Source: UMGS1696 sp964463375
GTDB lineage: Bacteria; Bacillota; Clostridia; Oscillospirales; CAG-272
Reading direction: 5' to 3'
Assembly (NCBI GenBank): GCA_964463375.1
Contig: CAYXBQ010000002.1
Location: forward strand, 1 to 64,000
Length of the DNA stretch: 64,000 bases
Of this stretch, positions 35,289 through 42,976 are shown piece by piece. The notes below the pieces were generated by a model. The model had not been told where the DNA came from and did no database searches. It was given only the letters and a program-made list of their open reading frames with translations. A program made the position numbers and the translations under genes. Within the stretch, counting starts at the first letter, position 1; every line of letters starts with the position of its first letter.

Positions 35289-37262
35289 ATGGTCAATACA
35301 CTTCTAAAGCTTGGCGAATATGCCGCCGCCGGATTGTACGAAGAACCGGATAGAAGCCTCTTTTATCGCAAGGCACTGGGCCTTCGCCGGTATTATGAAC
35401 ACTGCGAATTGGCAGAATACCACGGGGAGCTGCTGTATCCCTCCGGCACGGTCGGACAAAAAATGGGTGTTGTGCCGAATTATTTGGATGGACTGAGTAT
35501 GTGGTCCGGTGCGATCCAGCAGCAGGCACCGGAGCTCCTGCAAACCATGCGTGGGGAATTTTGTGGCTACCACTCCACGGTCCCCAGTGAACATACCGTA
35601 GCAGGGAATATGTGGACCCACTCCATGCCCAACTACGAACGGATCCTGCGGGAAGGGCTGCTGTCCTACCTCCCCCGGATCGAAAAGATCACCGATACCG
35701 ACCTGCGAGAGGGATTGCTCCACTTGGTACACGGACTGGAAACCTATGTCTCCCGCTGCGTGGCGTATCTCCAGTCGGTCTCCGCATCCCCGGCGCTGAT
35801 CGATGCACTTAGGCAGGCCCCGCTGTATCCGGCCAGGGACGCAAAAGAGGCCATCATCGCCTGGAATTTCGTCCTGTATCTGGACAGCTGCGACAACCTG
35901 GGTTGCCTGGGCTTGGGACTGGTCCCGTACTTCCACGGCGAAGATCTGATCCCGTATCTGGAAAACCTGTACGACAATTTAGACAAAAACGGCGGCTATT
36001 CCATGTCCCTCGATTCGACCTGTCCGGAGCTGACCGTACAGTGCCTGACCGCCGCCCGTGGCAAACGCCGTCCCATGATCGAGCTGTTCGTGGACGAAGA
36101 TACCCCGGAGGAGGTTTGGCATGCCGCCATCGATACCATCCGCACCGGTGGACAGCCGGCATTCTACAACGGTAAAGTGTTGCTGCCCGGCTTGAAAAAA
36201 CGCTTTCCCAACATCCGGGACGAGGATCTTGCCCATTTCTGCGGTGGTGGCTGTACCGAATCCATGATCACAGGCCTTTCCAACGTGGGTTCCTTAGATG
36301 CCGGGATCAACCTGCTCTTGGTGCTGGAACACACGATCTACAACGATCTGCCCACATCCGCTTCCTTCGAAGATTTCTACGATACCTATATGGAAGCCGT
36401 AGAAGCCATTGTAGAGACGGTCAAGAAGGAGATCAGTGCCTCCCGGATCGAGCGAGCCAAAAACAATCCACTCCCTATGCGCACCCTGTTGGTGGACGAC
36501 TGCATCGACAAGGGCGTGGAATACAACCATGGCGGCGCACGATACAATTGGAGCATCATCAATTTCGCCGGTACGATCAACGTGATCGATTCGCTACTGA
36601 CGATCAAAACCCTGGTGTTCGACGAGAAAAAATACACACCGGAGCAGCTCATCACCTTCCTGCAAAGCAACGACCAGGATTTCCTGCATGAGGTCATCGG
36701 CCTGCAGGATACCTTCGGCAAGGACCTTGCAGAGGTGAACGCCTTTGCCCACAAGGTCAGCGAACGGATCTTCTCCATGACCGAATCGGGCACACTCAAC
36801 TTTGGCGAAGGCTTTTTGTCTGCCTCGATCCAGTTTATGTCGCAGGTTGGTGCCGGAATGCCCATCGGTGCCACACCGGACGGCCGTGCCAAAAGTGCGC
36901 CCCTGTGCGATTCCTTAGCTGCCATCTTCGGCAAGGACAGCAACGGCCCCACCGCACTGCTCAACAGTGTCACGTCATTGGATCTCAAACGGGCATTGGG
37001 TATCCCCGTGGTGAACTTCAACATCACACAAAACTTTACGGACGACATCCTGAAAGCGTTGATCCTGGGCTATATGGCGCAAGGCGGGATCCAATTGCAG
37101 CTCACCTACGCCACCAAGGAAGAGCTATTAGATGCCCTGGAGCATCCGGAGCTGCATAACAATTTGATCGTACGAGTGGGTGGCTATTCGGAATACTTCA
37201 ATCGGCTGTCGGAGGATCTCAAGAAAATGGTGATCAACCGAACGGTACATAACGAGATCTGA
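35289..37262 (+). CDS. Glycyl radical enzyme, pyruvate formate-lyase family, short form
   Basis: Predicted oxygen-sensitive radical enzyme of 657 residues, cytoplasmic. The C-terminal motif RVGGYSEYF places the radical glycine near residue 632, about 25 from the end, as usual. The active-site loop CGGGCTES gives a thiyl cysteine near 322 and a Glu two residues on (C-x-E), the arrangement of dehydratase or decarboxylase members rather than the Cys-Cys of pyruvate formate-lyase. PIGATPDGRAKSAPLCDSLA near 520 is a typical family block. It is about 100-150 residues shorter than usual. No activating enzyme is adjacent. It is divergent from an AraC regulator. Substrate unknown. Confidence 0.85.
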   Translation: MVNTLLKLGEYAAAGLYEEPDRSLFYRKALGLRRYYEHCELAEYHGELLYPSGTVGQKMGVVPNYLDGLSMWSGAIQQQAPELLQTMRGEFCGYHSTVPSEHTVAGNMWTHSMPNYERILREGLLSYLPRIEKITDTDLREGLLHLVHGLETYVSRCVAYLQSVSASPALIDALRQAPLYPARDAKEAIIAWNFVLYLDSCDNLGCLGLGLVPYFHGEDLIPYLENLYDNLDKNGGYSMSLDSTCPELTVQCLTAARGKRRPMIELFVDEDTPEEVWHAAIDTIRTGGQPAFYNGKVLLPGLKKRFPNIRDEDLAHFCGGGCTESMITGLSNVGSLDAGINLLLVLEHTIYNDLPTSASFEDFYDTYMEAVEAIVETVKKEISASRIERAKNNPLPMRTLLVDDCIDKGVEYNHGGARYNWSIINFAGTINVIDSLLTIKTLVFDEKKYTPEQLITFLQSNDQDFLHEVIGLQDTFGKDLAEVNAFAHKVSERIFSMTESGTLNFGEGFLSASIQFMSQVGAGMPIGATPDGRAKSAPLCDSLAAIFGKDSNGPTALLNSVTSLDLKRALGIPVVNFNITQNFTDDILKALILGYMAQGGIQLQLTYATKEELLDALEHPELHNNLIVRVGGYSEYFNRLSEDLKKMVINRTVHNEI

Positions 37263-37268
37263 GAAAAC

Positions 37269-37307
37269 AAAAAACTCCTTTGTAGGTTTGGCTACAGGGG
37301 AGTTTTT
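37269..37307. terminator. Bidirectional terminator
   Basis: AAAAACTCCTTTGTAG and CTACAGGGGAGTTTTT form a long stem around GTTTGG, serving the glycyl radical enzyme gene and the convergent hydrolase gene. Confidence 0.85.
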
Positions 37308-37326
37308 GCTTTACGTTTGTAATACC

Positions 37327-38049
37327 TTATCTATCCAATATAGAACGTACAATATGCTCGTCATACAGCCTACGCATATCCTCGGTCAGGTCGCAATGGC
37401 CCCGTCCCGGCACTGCATAGTACGTGATATGATGCTGCTCCTGCATCTTCTCCACAAAGCGATCGCTGTGCTTTTGCTTGTTCACCGCTTGATCCTCCGT
37501 GCAGTGGAACACATAGTACTGGGAGCCGATCGGCATTTTGTCCACCAGATCCAAAGGAGAAGCGGAACGCAGTGCCTCCTGCAAGCTGCCGTCGTAGTGA
37601 TAGAACGCACTGTACAGCGTGCGCGGCAGATCGGGACGTTCGGTGTAATGATAGGGCAGATCACACACAGGGCAGTTGGCAACGCAGGCCACCGGTGTAC
37701 GCTTGGCATAGACCATGTAGACAAGTGCCGAAAGCCCACCCATGCTGCCGCCTACGGATACAATGGGCAGCTCCGCCGGCAGATCGTAGGCTGCAAACAA
37801 GGTGTCGATGATCTCGTCCGTGTAGGATACGTTCTGCGCATTCTGCCACGCCCACGGATTCTGGTACGGCACCACATACAGGATCCCGTCTTTGGCAAAG
37901 CGCACGCCCTCTTCCGGATCCGCATCAAACATGGCAGCACCGCCCAGCCCGAAGAAGGAAACCACAAGCCCCCTTATTGGCTTTTGGCAGATTTTGTCGT
38001 TACAGTACGCAAAGCAGCGCAGGGTCTCGAAGGTAATGATTTTTTCCAT
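37327..38049 (-). CDS. Alpha/beta-hydrolase, esterase-like
   Basis: Predicted cytoplasmic serine hydrolase of 240 residues. The nucleophile elbow is GGSMGG (near residue 98-103), the acid is probably in FHCTEDQAVN (near 193) and the histidine in GRGHCDL (near 222). This resembles small esterases of the alpha/beta-hydrolase fold. ATG 38049 was chosen because AAGGAG precedes it; the frame extends upstream without a ribosome site. It is likely monocistronic with a near-consensus promoter at 38092-38120. A role in deacylating sugar substrates fits the neighbourhood but is inference. Confidence 0.8.
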   Translation of the reverse strand: MEKIITFETLRCFAYCNDKICQKPIRGLVVSFFGLGGAAMFDADPEEGVRFAKDGILYVVPYQNPWAWQNAQNVSYTDEIIDTLFAAYDLPAELPIVSVGGSMGGLSALVYMVYAKRTPVACVANCPVCDLPYHYTERPDLPRTLYSAFYHYDGSLQEALRSASPLDLVDKMPIGSQYYVFHCTEDQAVNKQKHSDRFVEKMQEQHHITYYAVPGRGHCDLTEDMRRLYDEHIVRSILDR

Positions 38050-38091
38050 AGTTGGGTTCTCCTTTACGAATGTAGGATTTGTGCTGGATAT

Positions 38092-38120
38092 AGTATACCG
38101 TATCGCCAAAGCTTTGTCAA
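38092..38120 (-). promoter_or_regulatory. Promoter of the esterase-like gene
   Basis: On the minus strand TTGACA (38120-38115), a 17-base spacer and TATACT (38097-38092). Confidence 0.8.
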
Positions 38121-38222
38121 TAGAAAACCAGAAAAAACTGTGAAAATATCCAAAAAATAGATCATATTTTTGTGAAAGATACCCAGCCCACATACTTCTC
38201 CGCATGTTTTCCCAAAAACACC

Positions 38223-38251
38223 TTGCACTTTTGCGCAAATGGGTGTATACT
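38223..38251 (+). promoter_or_regulatory. Promoter of the DUF5131 gene
   Basis: TTGCAC (38223-38228), a 17-base spacer and TATACT (38246-38251), 29 bases before the ATG. Confidence 0.7.
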
Positions 38252-38280
38252 ATTCCCGATCATTGGAAAAGGAGCATAGT

Positions 38281-39012
38281 ATGTCCAGTTGGAATTTATG
38301 GCACGGCTGTACCAAAATCAGCCCCGGCTGCCAGCATTGCTACGTTTACCGCCGGGATGCTGCACTGGGGAAGGATGCCTCCGTAGTGGAGAAAACAAAT
38401 CAGTTTGATCTGCCCATCCGGCGCAAACGAGACGGTAGCTATGCCTTACAGCCGGACGGCGATTTTGTCTATACCTGCTTCACATCCGACTTTTTCCATC
38501 CCGATGCGGACAGGTGGCGGCTCGATGCGTGGCGCATGATGGGGGAACGACGGGATCTTCGCTTCTTCTTCGTTACCAAACGGCCGGAGCGGTTTTCTGT
38601 TTGTCTGCCGGCGGATTGGGGCGATGGCTACGAAAACGTACACATCTGTTGTACCTGCGAGAATCAGGCTATGGCAGATGCACGCCTGCCGATCTTTTTG
38701 GAGCTGCCGATCCGGCATAAGCACATCATCCACGAACCCATGCTGGAAGGGATCCACATCGAGCCGTATTTGTCCCATTATGGGAAGCAGATCGAATCGG
38801 TCTCCTGCGGCGGGGAGTCCGGAGAGGGAGCCAGGGTCTGTGACTACGACTGGATCCTCTGGACACGAGAGCAGTGTATGCGGTACAACGTGCGGTTTAC
38901 CTTCAAGCAGACGGGCGCAAACTTTCGGAAAAATGGGAGAATATACACGATCCCACGGCAGCTGCAAATGAAGCAGGCGGCAAAAGCGAACATCAATTTT
39001 TCCGGCAGATAG
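38281..39012 (+). CDS. DUF5131 (phage Gp37/Gp68-like) protein, possible radical SAM relative
   Basis: Predicted cytoplasmic protein of 243 residues. The N-terminus WNLWHGCTKISPGCQHCYVY gives C10-x6-C17-x2-C20, the signature of the Gp37/Gp68 family thought to resemble radical SAM Fe-S proteins. Further blocks are FTSDFFHPDAD, FVTKRPERF, CTCENQ and SCGGESGEGARVCDYDW, all typical of the family. AAGGAG stands before ATG 38281. Members occur in phages and bacteria; the reaction is unknown. Here it is chromosomal, with its own promoter and terminator and no phage genes around it. Confidence 0.8.
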   Translation: MSSWNLWHGCTKISPGCQHCYVYRRDAALGKDASVVEKTNQFDLPIRRKRDGSYALQPDGDFVYTCFTSDFFHPDADRWRLDAWRMMGERRDLRFFFVTKRPERFSVCLPADWGDGYENVHICCTCENQAMADARLPIFLELPIRHKHIIHEPMLEGIHIEPYLSHYGKQIESVSCGGESGEGARVCDYDWILWTREQCMRYNVRFTFKQTGANFRKNGRIYTIPRQLQMKQAAKANINFSGR

Positions 39013-39070
39013 TATGCTTGCTCCTGCTATGGCGACGGCATCACTATGTTACAATAATGTTGACAAAATA

Positions 39071-39115
39071 AGAAACGACCGGGCTATCCTTTTGGGGGAC
39101 GACCCGGTCGTTTTA
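39071..39115. terminator. Bidirectional terminator
   Basis: AAACGACCGGG and CCCGGTCGTTTTA form an 11-base GC-rich stem between the convergent DUF5131 and GH99-like genes. Confidence 0.85.
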
Positions 39116-39133
39116 CGTATGCGATGGGAGCGA

Positions 39134-40258
39134 TCACTTGTCTTCGTCTACGAACACCCGCTTGACGGCTTCTAAGTATCCGTAGCCATAGAGTTCATCC
39201 GGCTGGAGATAGCTGCCTTCGGTCCATTCGTTCCAGCTGTTGATGGTGACCAGCGGTGCCGGCAGGTCGTGGCTGTCGATGTAGTCCTTTGCCATCCGCA
39301 GAGCTTTTTCAACGTTCTCCGGCGTATTGTTGTCGATGACGAAGGGCTTGAATTTCTTGAACCGGGTGTTGTTGTCCCAGCCCAGAGAAACGTGGGGGAA
39401 GAAGGTGGTGTCCGGCAGGGCATCCATCCGGGCATTCTCCGCTTCGATCAGCGCCAGATCCTTTTCGTAATCCTCTTCGCCTTCCAGCATGGACTGCCAC
39501 TGGTAATGAGTCAGGCTGTCCACGCCCAGCTGCTTATACAGAGGCGCAGCGTCGGGAGCGGCATTTTTGCCACGGTAGGCATAGGTAGCCCAGGACGGCG
39601 GCCCGTAGGTCACCAGCTGCAAATGCAGACCGGGGAATCCGGCATCCTCTACTGCCTTGCGGAAGTAGGCAACAGCGGCAGCCGCTTCTGCGGGACCGCC
39701 AAAGCCTTCTTCAAACTTGTATAGGTCATAGATCATGAATACGGGACAGCCGTTGATCTTGTAGTAGGAAGGATGGGTGAAATACTTGGTGATCCAGCGA
39801 TCCACCAGCTCCCGGAAGGTGTCCATGCCCACAGCCCCACGCCATGTGACTACATTGCCACAGGTGTCCGCCAGCTCCTTGTTCCACAGGTGGGTGGCAT
39901 CGTGGTTGGCCCACATGAGATAGAACTGGACGAGATTGTTGTTGGAGGCTTTCAGGTACCCATCGTCCAGACAGTTTTCCAAAAAAGGTCTGCCATCGTA
40001 CCAGTACCAGTCGTAGATGAACACGTTGACCCCATGCCGGGCGGCGCAGGCGATCTCCATTTCCATAACGTCCGGATTGGCTTCGTTGACGTAGCCCCAC
40101 AGGGGACGGCGGGGTGCCTTGTGTCCGGGGAACTTCGGCTGTGCGGTATGGACGCTCTGCCATTCCCCCAGTCCCTCCGGCCAGAACATGCGGGTACGGG
40201 GCTCATCTCCTGTATAAGCGGGCCAAATAAAGGCGGCAACATCGTATTGTTTTGCCAT
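39134..40258 (-). CDS. GH99-like/WbsX-family glycan-processing protein, cytoplasmic
   Basis: Predicted 374-residue TIM-barrel protein without signal peptide. The opening VAAFIWPAYTGDEP, the FIYDWYWYDGRPF block (near 95-107), FMIYDLYKFEE (near 180) and NSWNEWTEGSYLQPD (near 340) are characteristic of the WbsX/GH99-like family linked to polysaccharide processing. The two Glu residues in the NEWTE block are probable catalytic acids. ATG 40258 has AAGGAG upstream; the frame before it is not supported. It is transcribed alone from 40296-40324. A role in mannan or host-glycan breakdown is possible, not shown. Confidence 0.8.
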   Translation of the reverse strand: MAKQYDVAAFIWPAYTGDEPRTRMFWPEGLGEWQSVHTAQPKFPGHKAPRRPLWGYVNEANPDVMEMEIACAARHGVNVFIYDWYWYDGRPFLENCLDDGYLKASNNNLVQFYLMWANHDATHLWNKELADTCGNVVTWRGAVGMDTFRELVDRWITKYFTHPSYYKINGCPVFMIYDLYKFEEGFGGPAEAAAAVAYFRKAVEDAGFPGLHLQLVTYGPPSWATYAYRGKNAAPDAAPLYKQLGVDSLTHYQWQSMLEGEEDYEKDLALIEAENARMDALPDTTFFPHVSLGWDNNTRFKKFKPFVIDNNTPENVEKALRMAKDYIDSHDLPAPLVTINSWNEWTEGSYLQPDELYGYGYLEAVKRVFVDEDK

Positions 40259-40295
40259 GGATATGCTCCTTTGCTGTGAAAATTGGTATGGTATT

Positions 40296-40324
40296 ACTAT
40301 AGCATATTTTTTCGCATTTTGCAA
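40296..40324 (-). promoter_or_regulatory. Promoter of the GH99-like gene
   Basis: On the minus strand TTGCAA (40324-40319), a 17-base spacer and TATAGT (40301-40296). It lies just downstream of the small RNA terminator, so the gene does not depend on the small RNA promoter. Confidence 0.7.
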
Positions 40325-40333
40325 GAGCTATGG

Positions 40334-40407
40334 TAAAAAAAGATAACCATCCGTTTCCTTCGGACAGCAGGCTTCCAAATACCTGTTGAACTGGTCGTGA
40401 TGGTTAT
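40334..40407 (-). ncRNA. Candidate small RNA with its own promoter and terminator
   Basis: About 74 bases between a consensus promoter (40414-40442) and a T-run. A perfect 9-base closing stem (AUAACCAUC with GAUGGUUAU) encloses two inner hairpins: CAACAGG with CCUGCUG (one mismatch) and CCG with CGG around AAGGAAA. The closing stem is followed by CTTTTTTT, so it also acts as the terminator. No reading frame of note and no match to SRP, 6S or a known riboswitch was recognised. The start is inferred from the -10 position. An attenuator reading for the gene at 40258 is less likely because that gene has its own promoter. Confidence 0.65.
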
Positions 40408-40413
40408 AATAAC

Positions 40414-40442
40414 AGTATAGGACATTGTAGTGCGCTTGTCAA
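40414..40442 (-). promoter_or_regulatory. Promoter of the candidate small RNA
   Basis: On the minus strand TTGACA (40442-40437), a 17-base spacer and TATACT (40419-40414). Confidence 0.8.
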
Positions 40443-40451
40443 GCGTTTCGC

Positions 40452-40514
40452 AAAAAATCACCCATGGCACTGCAGGTCAAACTTTGTTGCCAAAGCCGCC
40501 GGCTCCATGGGTGA
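40452..40514 (-). terminator. Terminator of the tRNA transcript
   Basis: On the minus strand TCACCCATGG (40514-40505) pairs perfectly with CCATGGGTGA (40467-40458), followed by TTTTTT (40457-40452). The 37-base interior has its own GC-rich pairing. Confidence 0.75.
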
Positions 40515-40576
40515 AAAAGCAGATGAGGTATGTCGAATGGGTTCGATTCCCGTCCGCAAACAAAAAAAGCAGATGA
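40514..40576. repeat. Direct and inverted repeats of the tRNA-Gly 3-prime end
   Basis: The 13 bases AAAAAGCAGATGA, covering the acceptor end of tRNA-Gly and its downstream T-run, occur at 40564-40576 and again at 40514-40526. Between them, 40539-40554 (GGGTTCGATTCCCGTC) is a perfect 16-base inverted copy of the tRNA-Gly T-arm at 40575-40590. Confidence 0.8.
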
Positions 40577-40638
40577 CGGGAATCGAACCCGCATATTCAG
40601 CTTGGGAAGCTGATGTTCTACCACTGAACTACATCTGC
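40568..40638 (-). tRNA. tRNA-Gly, anticodon CCC
   Basis: A 71-base cloverleaf. Acceptor GCAGATG pairs with CATCTGC and the discriminator is T. The D-arm is AGTTCAGTGGTAGAACA, the anticodon stem TCAGC/GCTGA encloses TTCCCAA (anticodon CCC), and the T-arm is CGGGTTCGATTCCCG. CCA is not encoded. It follows tRNA-Leu by 12 bases in the same transcript. The T discriminator is unusual but the arm pairings are complete. Confidence 0.9.
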
Positions 40639-40650
40639 AAAAACTATGGA

Positions 40651-40730
40651 TGCGGGTAACAGGGGTCGAACCTGCACGGTTTCCCGCAGGATCCTAAATC
40701 CTGTGCGTCTGCCAATTCCGCCATACCCGC
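40651..40730 (-). tRNA. tRNA-Leu, anticodon TAG
   Basis: An 80-base class II tRNA. Acceptor GCGGGTA pairs with TACCCGC, the anticodon stem CAGGA/TCCTG encloses TTTAGGA (anticodon TAG), a variable arm follows, and the T-arm contains GGTTCGACC. CCA is not encoded. It is first in the transcript started at 40750-40778. Confidence 0.93.
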
Positions 40731-40749
40731 ATATCTCAGGCGCAGATAT

Positions 40750-40778
40750 ATCATACCACATTCGTCCTCGTTTGTCAA
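40750..40778 (-). promoter_or_regulatory. Promoter of the tRNA-Leu/tRNA-Gly transcript
   Basis: On the minus strand TTGACA (40778-40773), a 17-base spacer and TATGAT (40755-40750). Confidence 0.8.
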
Positions 40779-40902
40779 GTGGTTTTCGTAAATTTCTTTT
40801 GGAAAAGTTGAAAAAGCAAATTCGCAAAGCAAATGCAGGAATGGAATTTGGAAAATGCACTTATAATTCCAAAATTTCTCTCATAAAAATCCAAAATCCC
40901 TC

Positions 40903-40931
40903 TTGACAAACCCGCTTCGCTGTGCTATACT
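40903..40931 (+). promoter_or_regulatory. Promoter of the T-box transcript
   Basis: TTGACA (40903-40908), a 17-base spacer and TATACT (40926-40931). Confidence 0.85.
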
Positions 40932-40944
40932 TTCCTATACATGC

Positions 40945-41220
40945 AATGATCGGAAACAAGTACGTTTATTCTTGGTTCCTCCCAGAGAGCCGACGGTTGG
41001 TGTGAGTCGGTGGGGACAGAAGAACGGAATACATTCCAGAAGCAGCGCACCAAACAGTGGCGTGAAGCACACCCAGTAGGCTGCGACGGGCGTTCCCGTT
41101 ACCGGACAGGGGCATTCGGATGTGCCCCATGAGGTCTTCTTCTGCAAAGAGGAGGACAAAATGAGGTGGTACCACGGTATTTTACCGTCCTCTGTATGGG
41201 ATTGCAGGGGGCGTTTTTTT
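40945..41220 (+). promoter_or_regulatory. T-box leader, tyrosine (UAC) specifier
   Basis: tRNA-sensing leader. Stem I is visible: GGAA (about 40951) pairs with TTCC after the specifier, AGTA forms the loop-E side, AGAGAG sits below the GCCGAC/GTCGGT apical helix, and GAA-TAC follows on the 3-prime side, giving UAC (Tyr). The T-box core GGTGGTACCACGG (about 41165-41177) sits in an antiterminator closed by GAGGAC/GTCCTC. The base that reads the tRNA end is U, fitting an A discriminator as in tRNA-Tyr. The terminator is CGTCCTCTG/CAGGGGGCG with seven T residues (41186-41220). It controls the gene at 41291. Confidence 0.85.
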
Positions 41221-41290
41221 GTCCCTGCAGATCAATGTATGCCAATCAATATACTGCATACAAAAACTTCAAAATGCATGGAGAGAGAAT

Positions 41291-42925
41291 ATGGTTATTA
41301 CCGATTTACTGGAAAAAAATGCAAAATTATACCCCAACGAGGTCGCATTGGTGGAGGTCAATCCCGCATCGGAGCCCGACCCCAACCTGACCTGGCGGGA
41401 GTTTTCTTTGATCGAGACCGGCACCGGTGGCAGATACCGCAGAGAAATGACCTGGAAGGAATTTGACATTAAGGCCAATCGCTTCGCCAATCTGCTGCTG
41501 ACCCGGAATATCAAAAAGGGCGATAAGGTTGCCATCCTGCTGATGAACTGCCTGGAATGGCTGCCCATCTACTTTGGTGTGCTGAAGACCGGTGCGCTGG
41601 CCGTGCCCATGAACTACCGCTATACCGGAGAAGAGATCCGGTACTGCGCCGATCTGGCGGAAGCGGATGTGCTGGTGTTTGGCGAGGAATTCATCGATCG
41701 TGTGGAATCTGTCCACGATCAGCTCCCCGGCGTGAAGGATTATTTCTATGTTGGCGAAAACAAGCCCGACTTTGCCGACAGCTACGATAAGCTGGTGGAC
41801 TACTGCTCCTCCATCGCACCCGCCGTGGATCTGACCGAGGACGACGATGCCGCCATCTACTTCTCCTCCGGCACCACCGGCTTCCCCAAGGCCATCCTGC
41901 ACGCCCACCGCTCCCTGATCAATTCCTGCCGCACCGAGCAGAATCACCATGGTCAGACCCACGACGACGTGTTCCTGTGCATCCCGCCGCTGTACCACAC
42001 CGGTGCTAAGATGCATTGGTTCGGCTCTCTGCTGTCCGGCTCCAAGGCTGTGATCCTCCGTGGCGTGCGTCCCGATTGGATCCTCCGTGCCGTGTCCAGC
42101 GAGCATTGCACCATCGTATGGCTGCTGGTACCGTGGGCACAGGACATCTTAGATGCCATCGATCGGGGGGACATCCATCTGGAAGACTACCATCTGGATC
42201 AGTGGAGACTGATGCACATCGGTGCCCAGCCGGTGCCGCCGTCCCTGATCAAGCGTTGGGAGAAGGTCTTCCCCCATCACCAGTACGACACCAACTATGG
42301 CCTGTCGGAATCCATCGGCCCCGGCTGCGTCCATCTGGGTGTGGAGAATATCGCCAAGGTGGGTGCCATCGGTGTACCCGGTTACCTGTGGGAAGCCAAG
42401 ATCGTCAAGCCCGACGGAACACCTGTGGAAGGGGAAGATGTGGGTGAGCTGATCGTCAAGGGTCCCGGTGTCATGAAGTGCTACTATCGGAACCCCGAAG
42501 CTACGGCTGAAATTCTGAAGGATGGTTGGCTGTACACCGGCGACATGGCCAAGCGGGACGCAGACGGCTTCATCTACTTAGTGGACCGGAAGAAGGACGT
42601 GATCATCACCGGCGGCGAAAACCTGTACCCGGTGCAGATCGAAGATTTCCTGCGCAAGCACGACAAGATCAAGGACTGCGCTGTCATCGGTCTGCCGGAC
42701 GATCGTCTGGGCGAGATCGCTGCCGCCATCATCGAGATCAAGCCCGATATGACCTGCACGGAAGAAGAGATCGAGGCCTTCTGCCATGAGCTGCCCCGGT
42801 ACAAGAGACCCCGGAAGATCATTTTCGCCGATGTGCCTCGGAATCCCACCGGTAAGATCGAGAAGCCGAAGCTGCGGGAGATCTACTGCGGCAAGCGGCT
42901 GGTGGAAGCACAGACCACAAAGTAA
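41291..42925 (+). CDS. AMP-forming acyl-CoA synthetase/ligase under T-box control
   Basis: Class I adenylate-forming enzyme of 544 residues, cytoplasmic. Core motifs are present: YFSSGTTGFPKA (ATP loop, near 204-215), NYGLSES (near 335), GWLYTGDMAKRDADGF (near 414), DRKKDVIITGGENLYP (hinge, near 435) and PRNPTGKIEK with the catalytic Lys near 523. It would convert a carboxylic acid and ATP to an acyl-AMP and then a thioester. The acid is unknown; control by uncharged tRNA-Tyr suggests an aromatic or tyrosine-derived substrate, which is inference. ATG 41291 follows GGAGAG. The next gene lies 51 bases downstream. Confidence 0.88.
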   Translation: MVITDLLEKNAKLYPNEVALVEVNPASEPDPNLTWREFSLIETGTGGRYRREMTWKEFDIKANRFANLLLTRNIKKGDKVAILLMNCLEWLPIYFGVLKTGALAVPMNYRYTGEEIRYCADLAEADVLVFGEEFIDRVESVHDQLPGVKDYFYVGENKPDFADSYDKLVDYCSSIAPAVDLTEDDDAAIYFSSGTTGFPKAILHAHRSLINSCRTEQNHHGQTHDDVFLCIPPLYHTGAKMHWFGSLLSGSKAVILRGVRPDWILRAVSSEHCTIVWLLVPWAQDILDAIDRGDIHLEDYHLDQWRLMHIGAQPVPPSLIKRWEKVFPHHQYDTNYGLSESIGPGCVHLGVENIAKVGAIGVPGYLWEAKIVKPDGTPVEGEDVGELIVKGPGVMKCYYRNPEATAEILKDGWLYTGDMAKRDADGFIYLVDRKKDVIITGGENLYPVQIEDFLRKHDKIKDCAVIGLPDDRLGEIAAAIIEIKPDMTCTEEEIEAFCHELPRYKRPRKIIFADVPRNPTGKIEKPKLREIYCGKRLVEAQTTK

Positions 42926-42976
42926 AAACGGATCGGCCCCATGGGTGTACACGATCCCGAAACATTAGGAGTAACT

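Noticed and set aside
40334..40407. Considered as signal recognition particle RNA
   Set aside because: The hallmark GGAAGCAGC-type asymmetric loop and GGAA tetraloop of helix 8 are not in the right arrangement.
40539..40560. T-arm-like sequence on the plus strand that could suggest another tRNA
   Set aside because: No acceptor 5-prime half, D-arm or anticodon arm is present upstream; it is an inverted copy of the tRNA-Gly T-arm.
41327..42106. Minus-strand frame opposite the acyl-CoA synthetase
   Set aside because: It is covered by a fully motif-supported synthetase and lacks any start signal.
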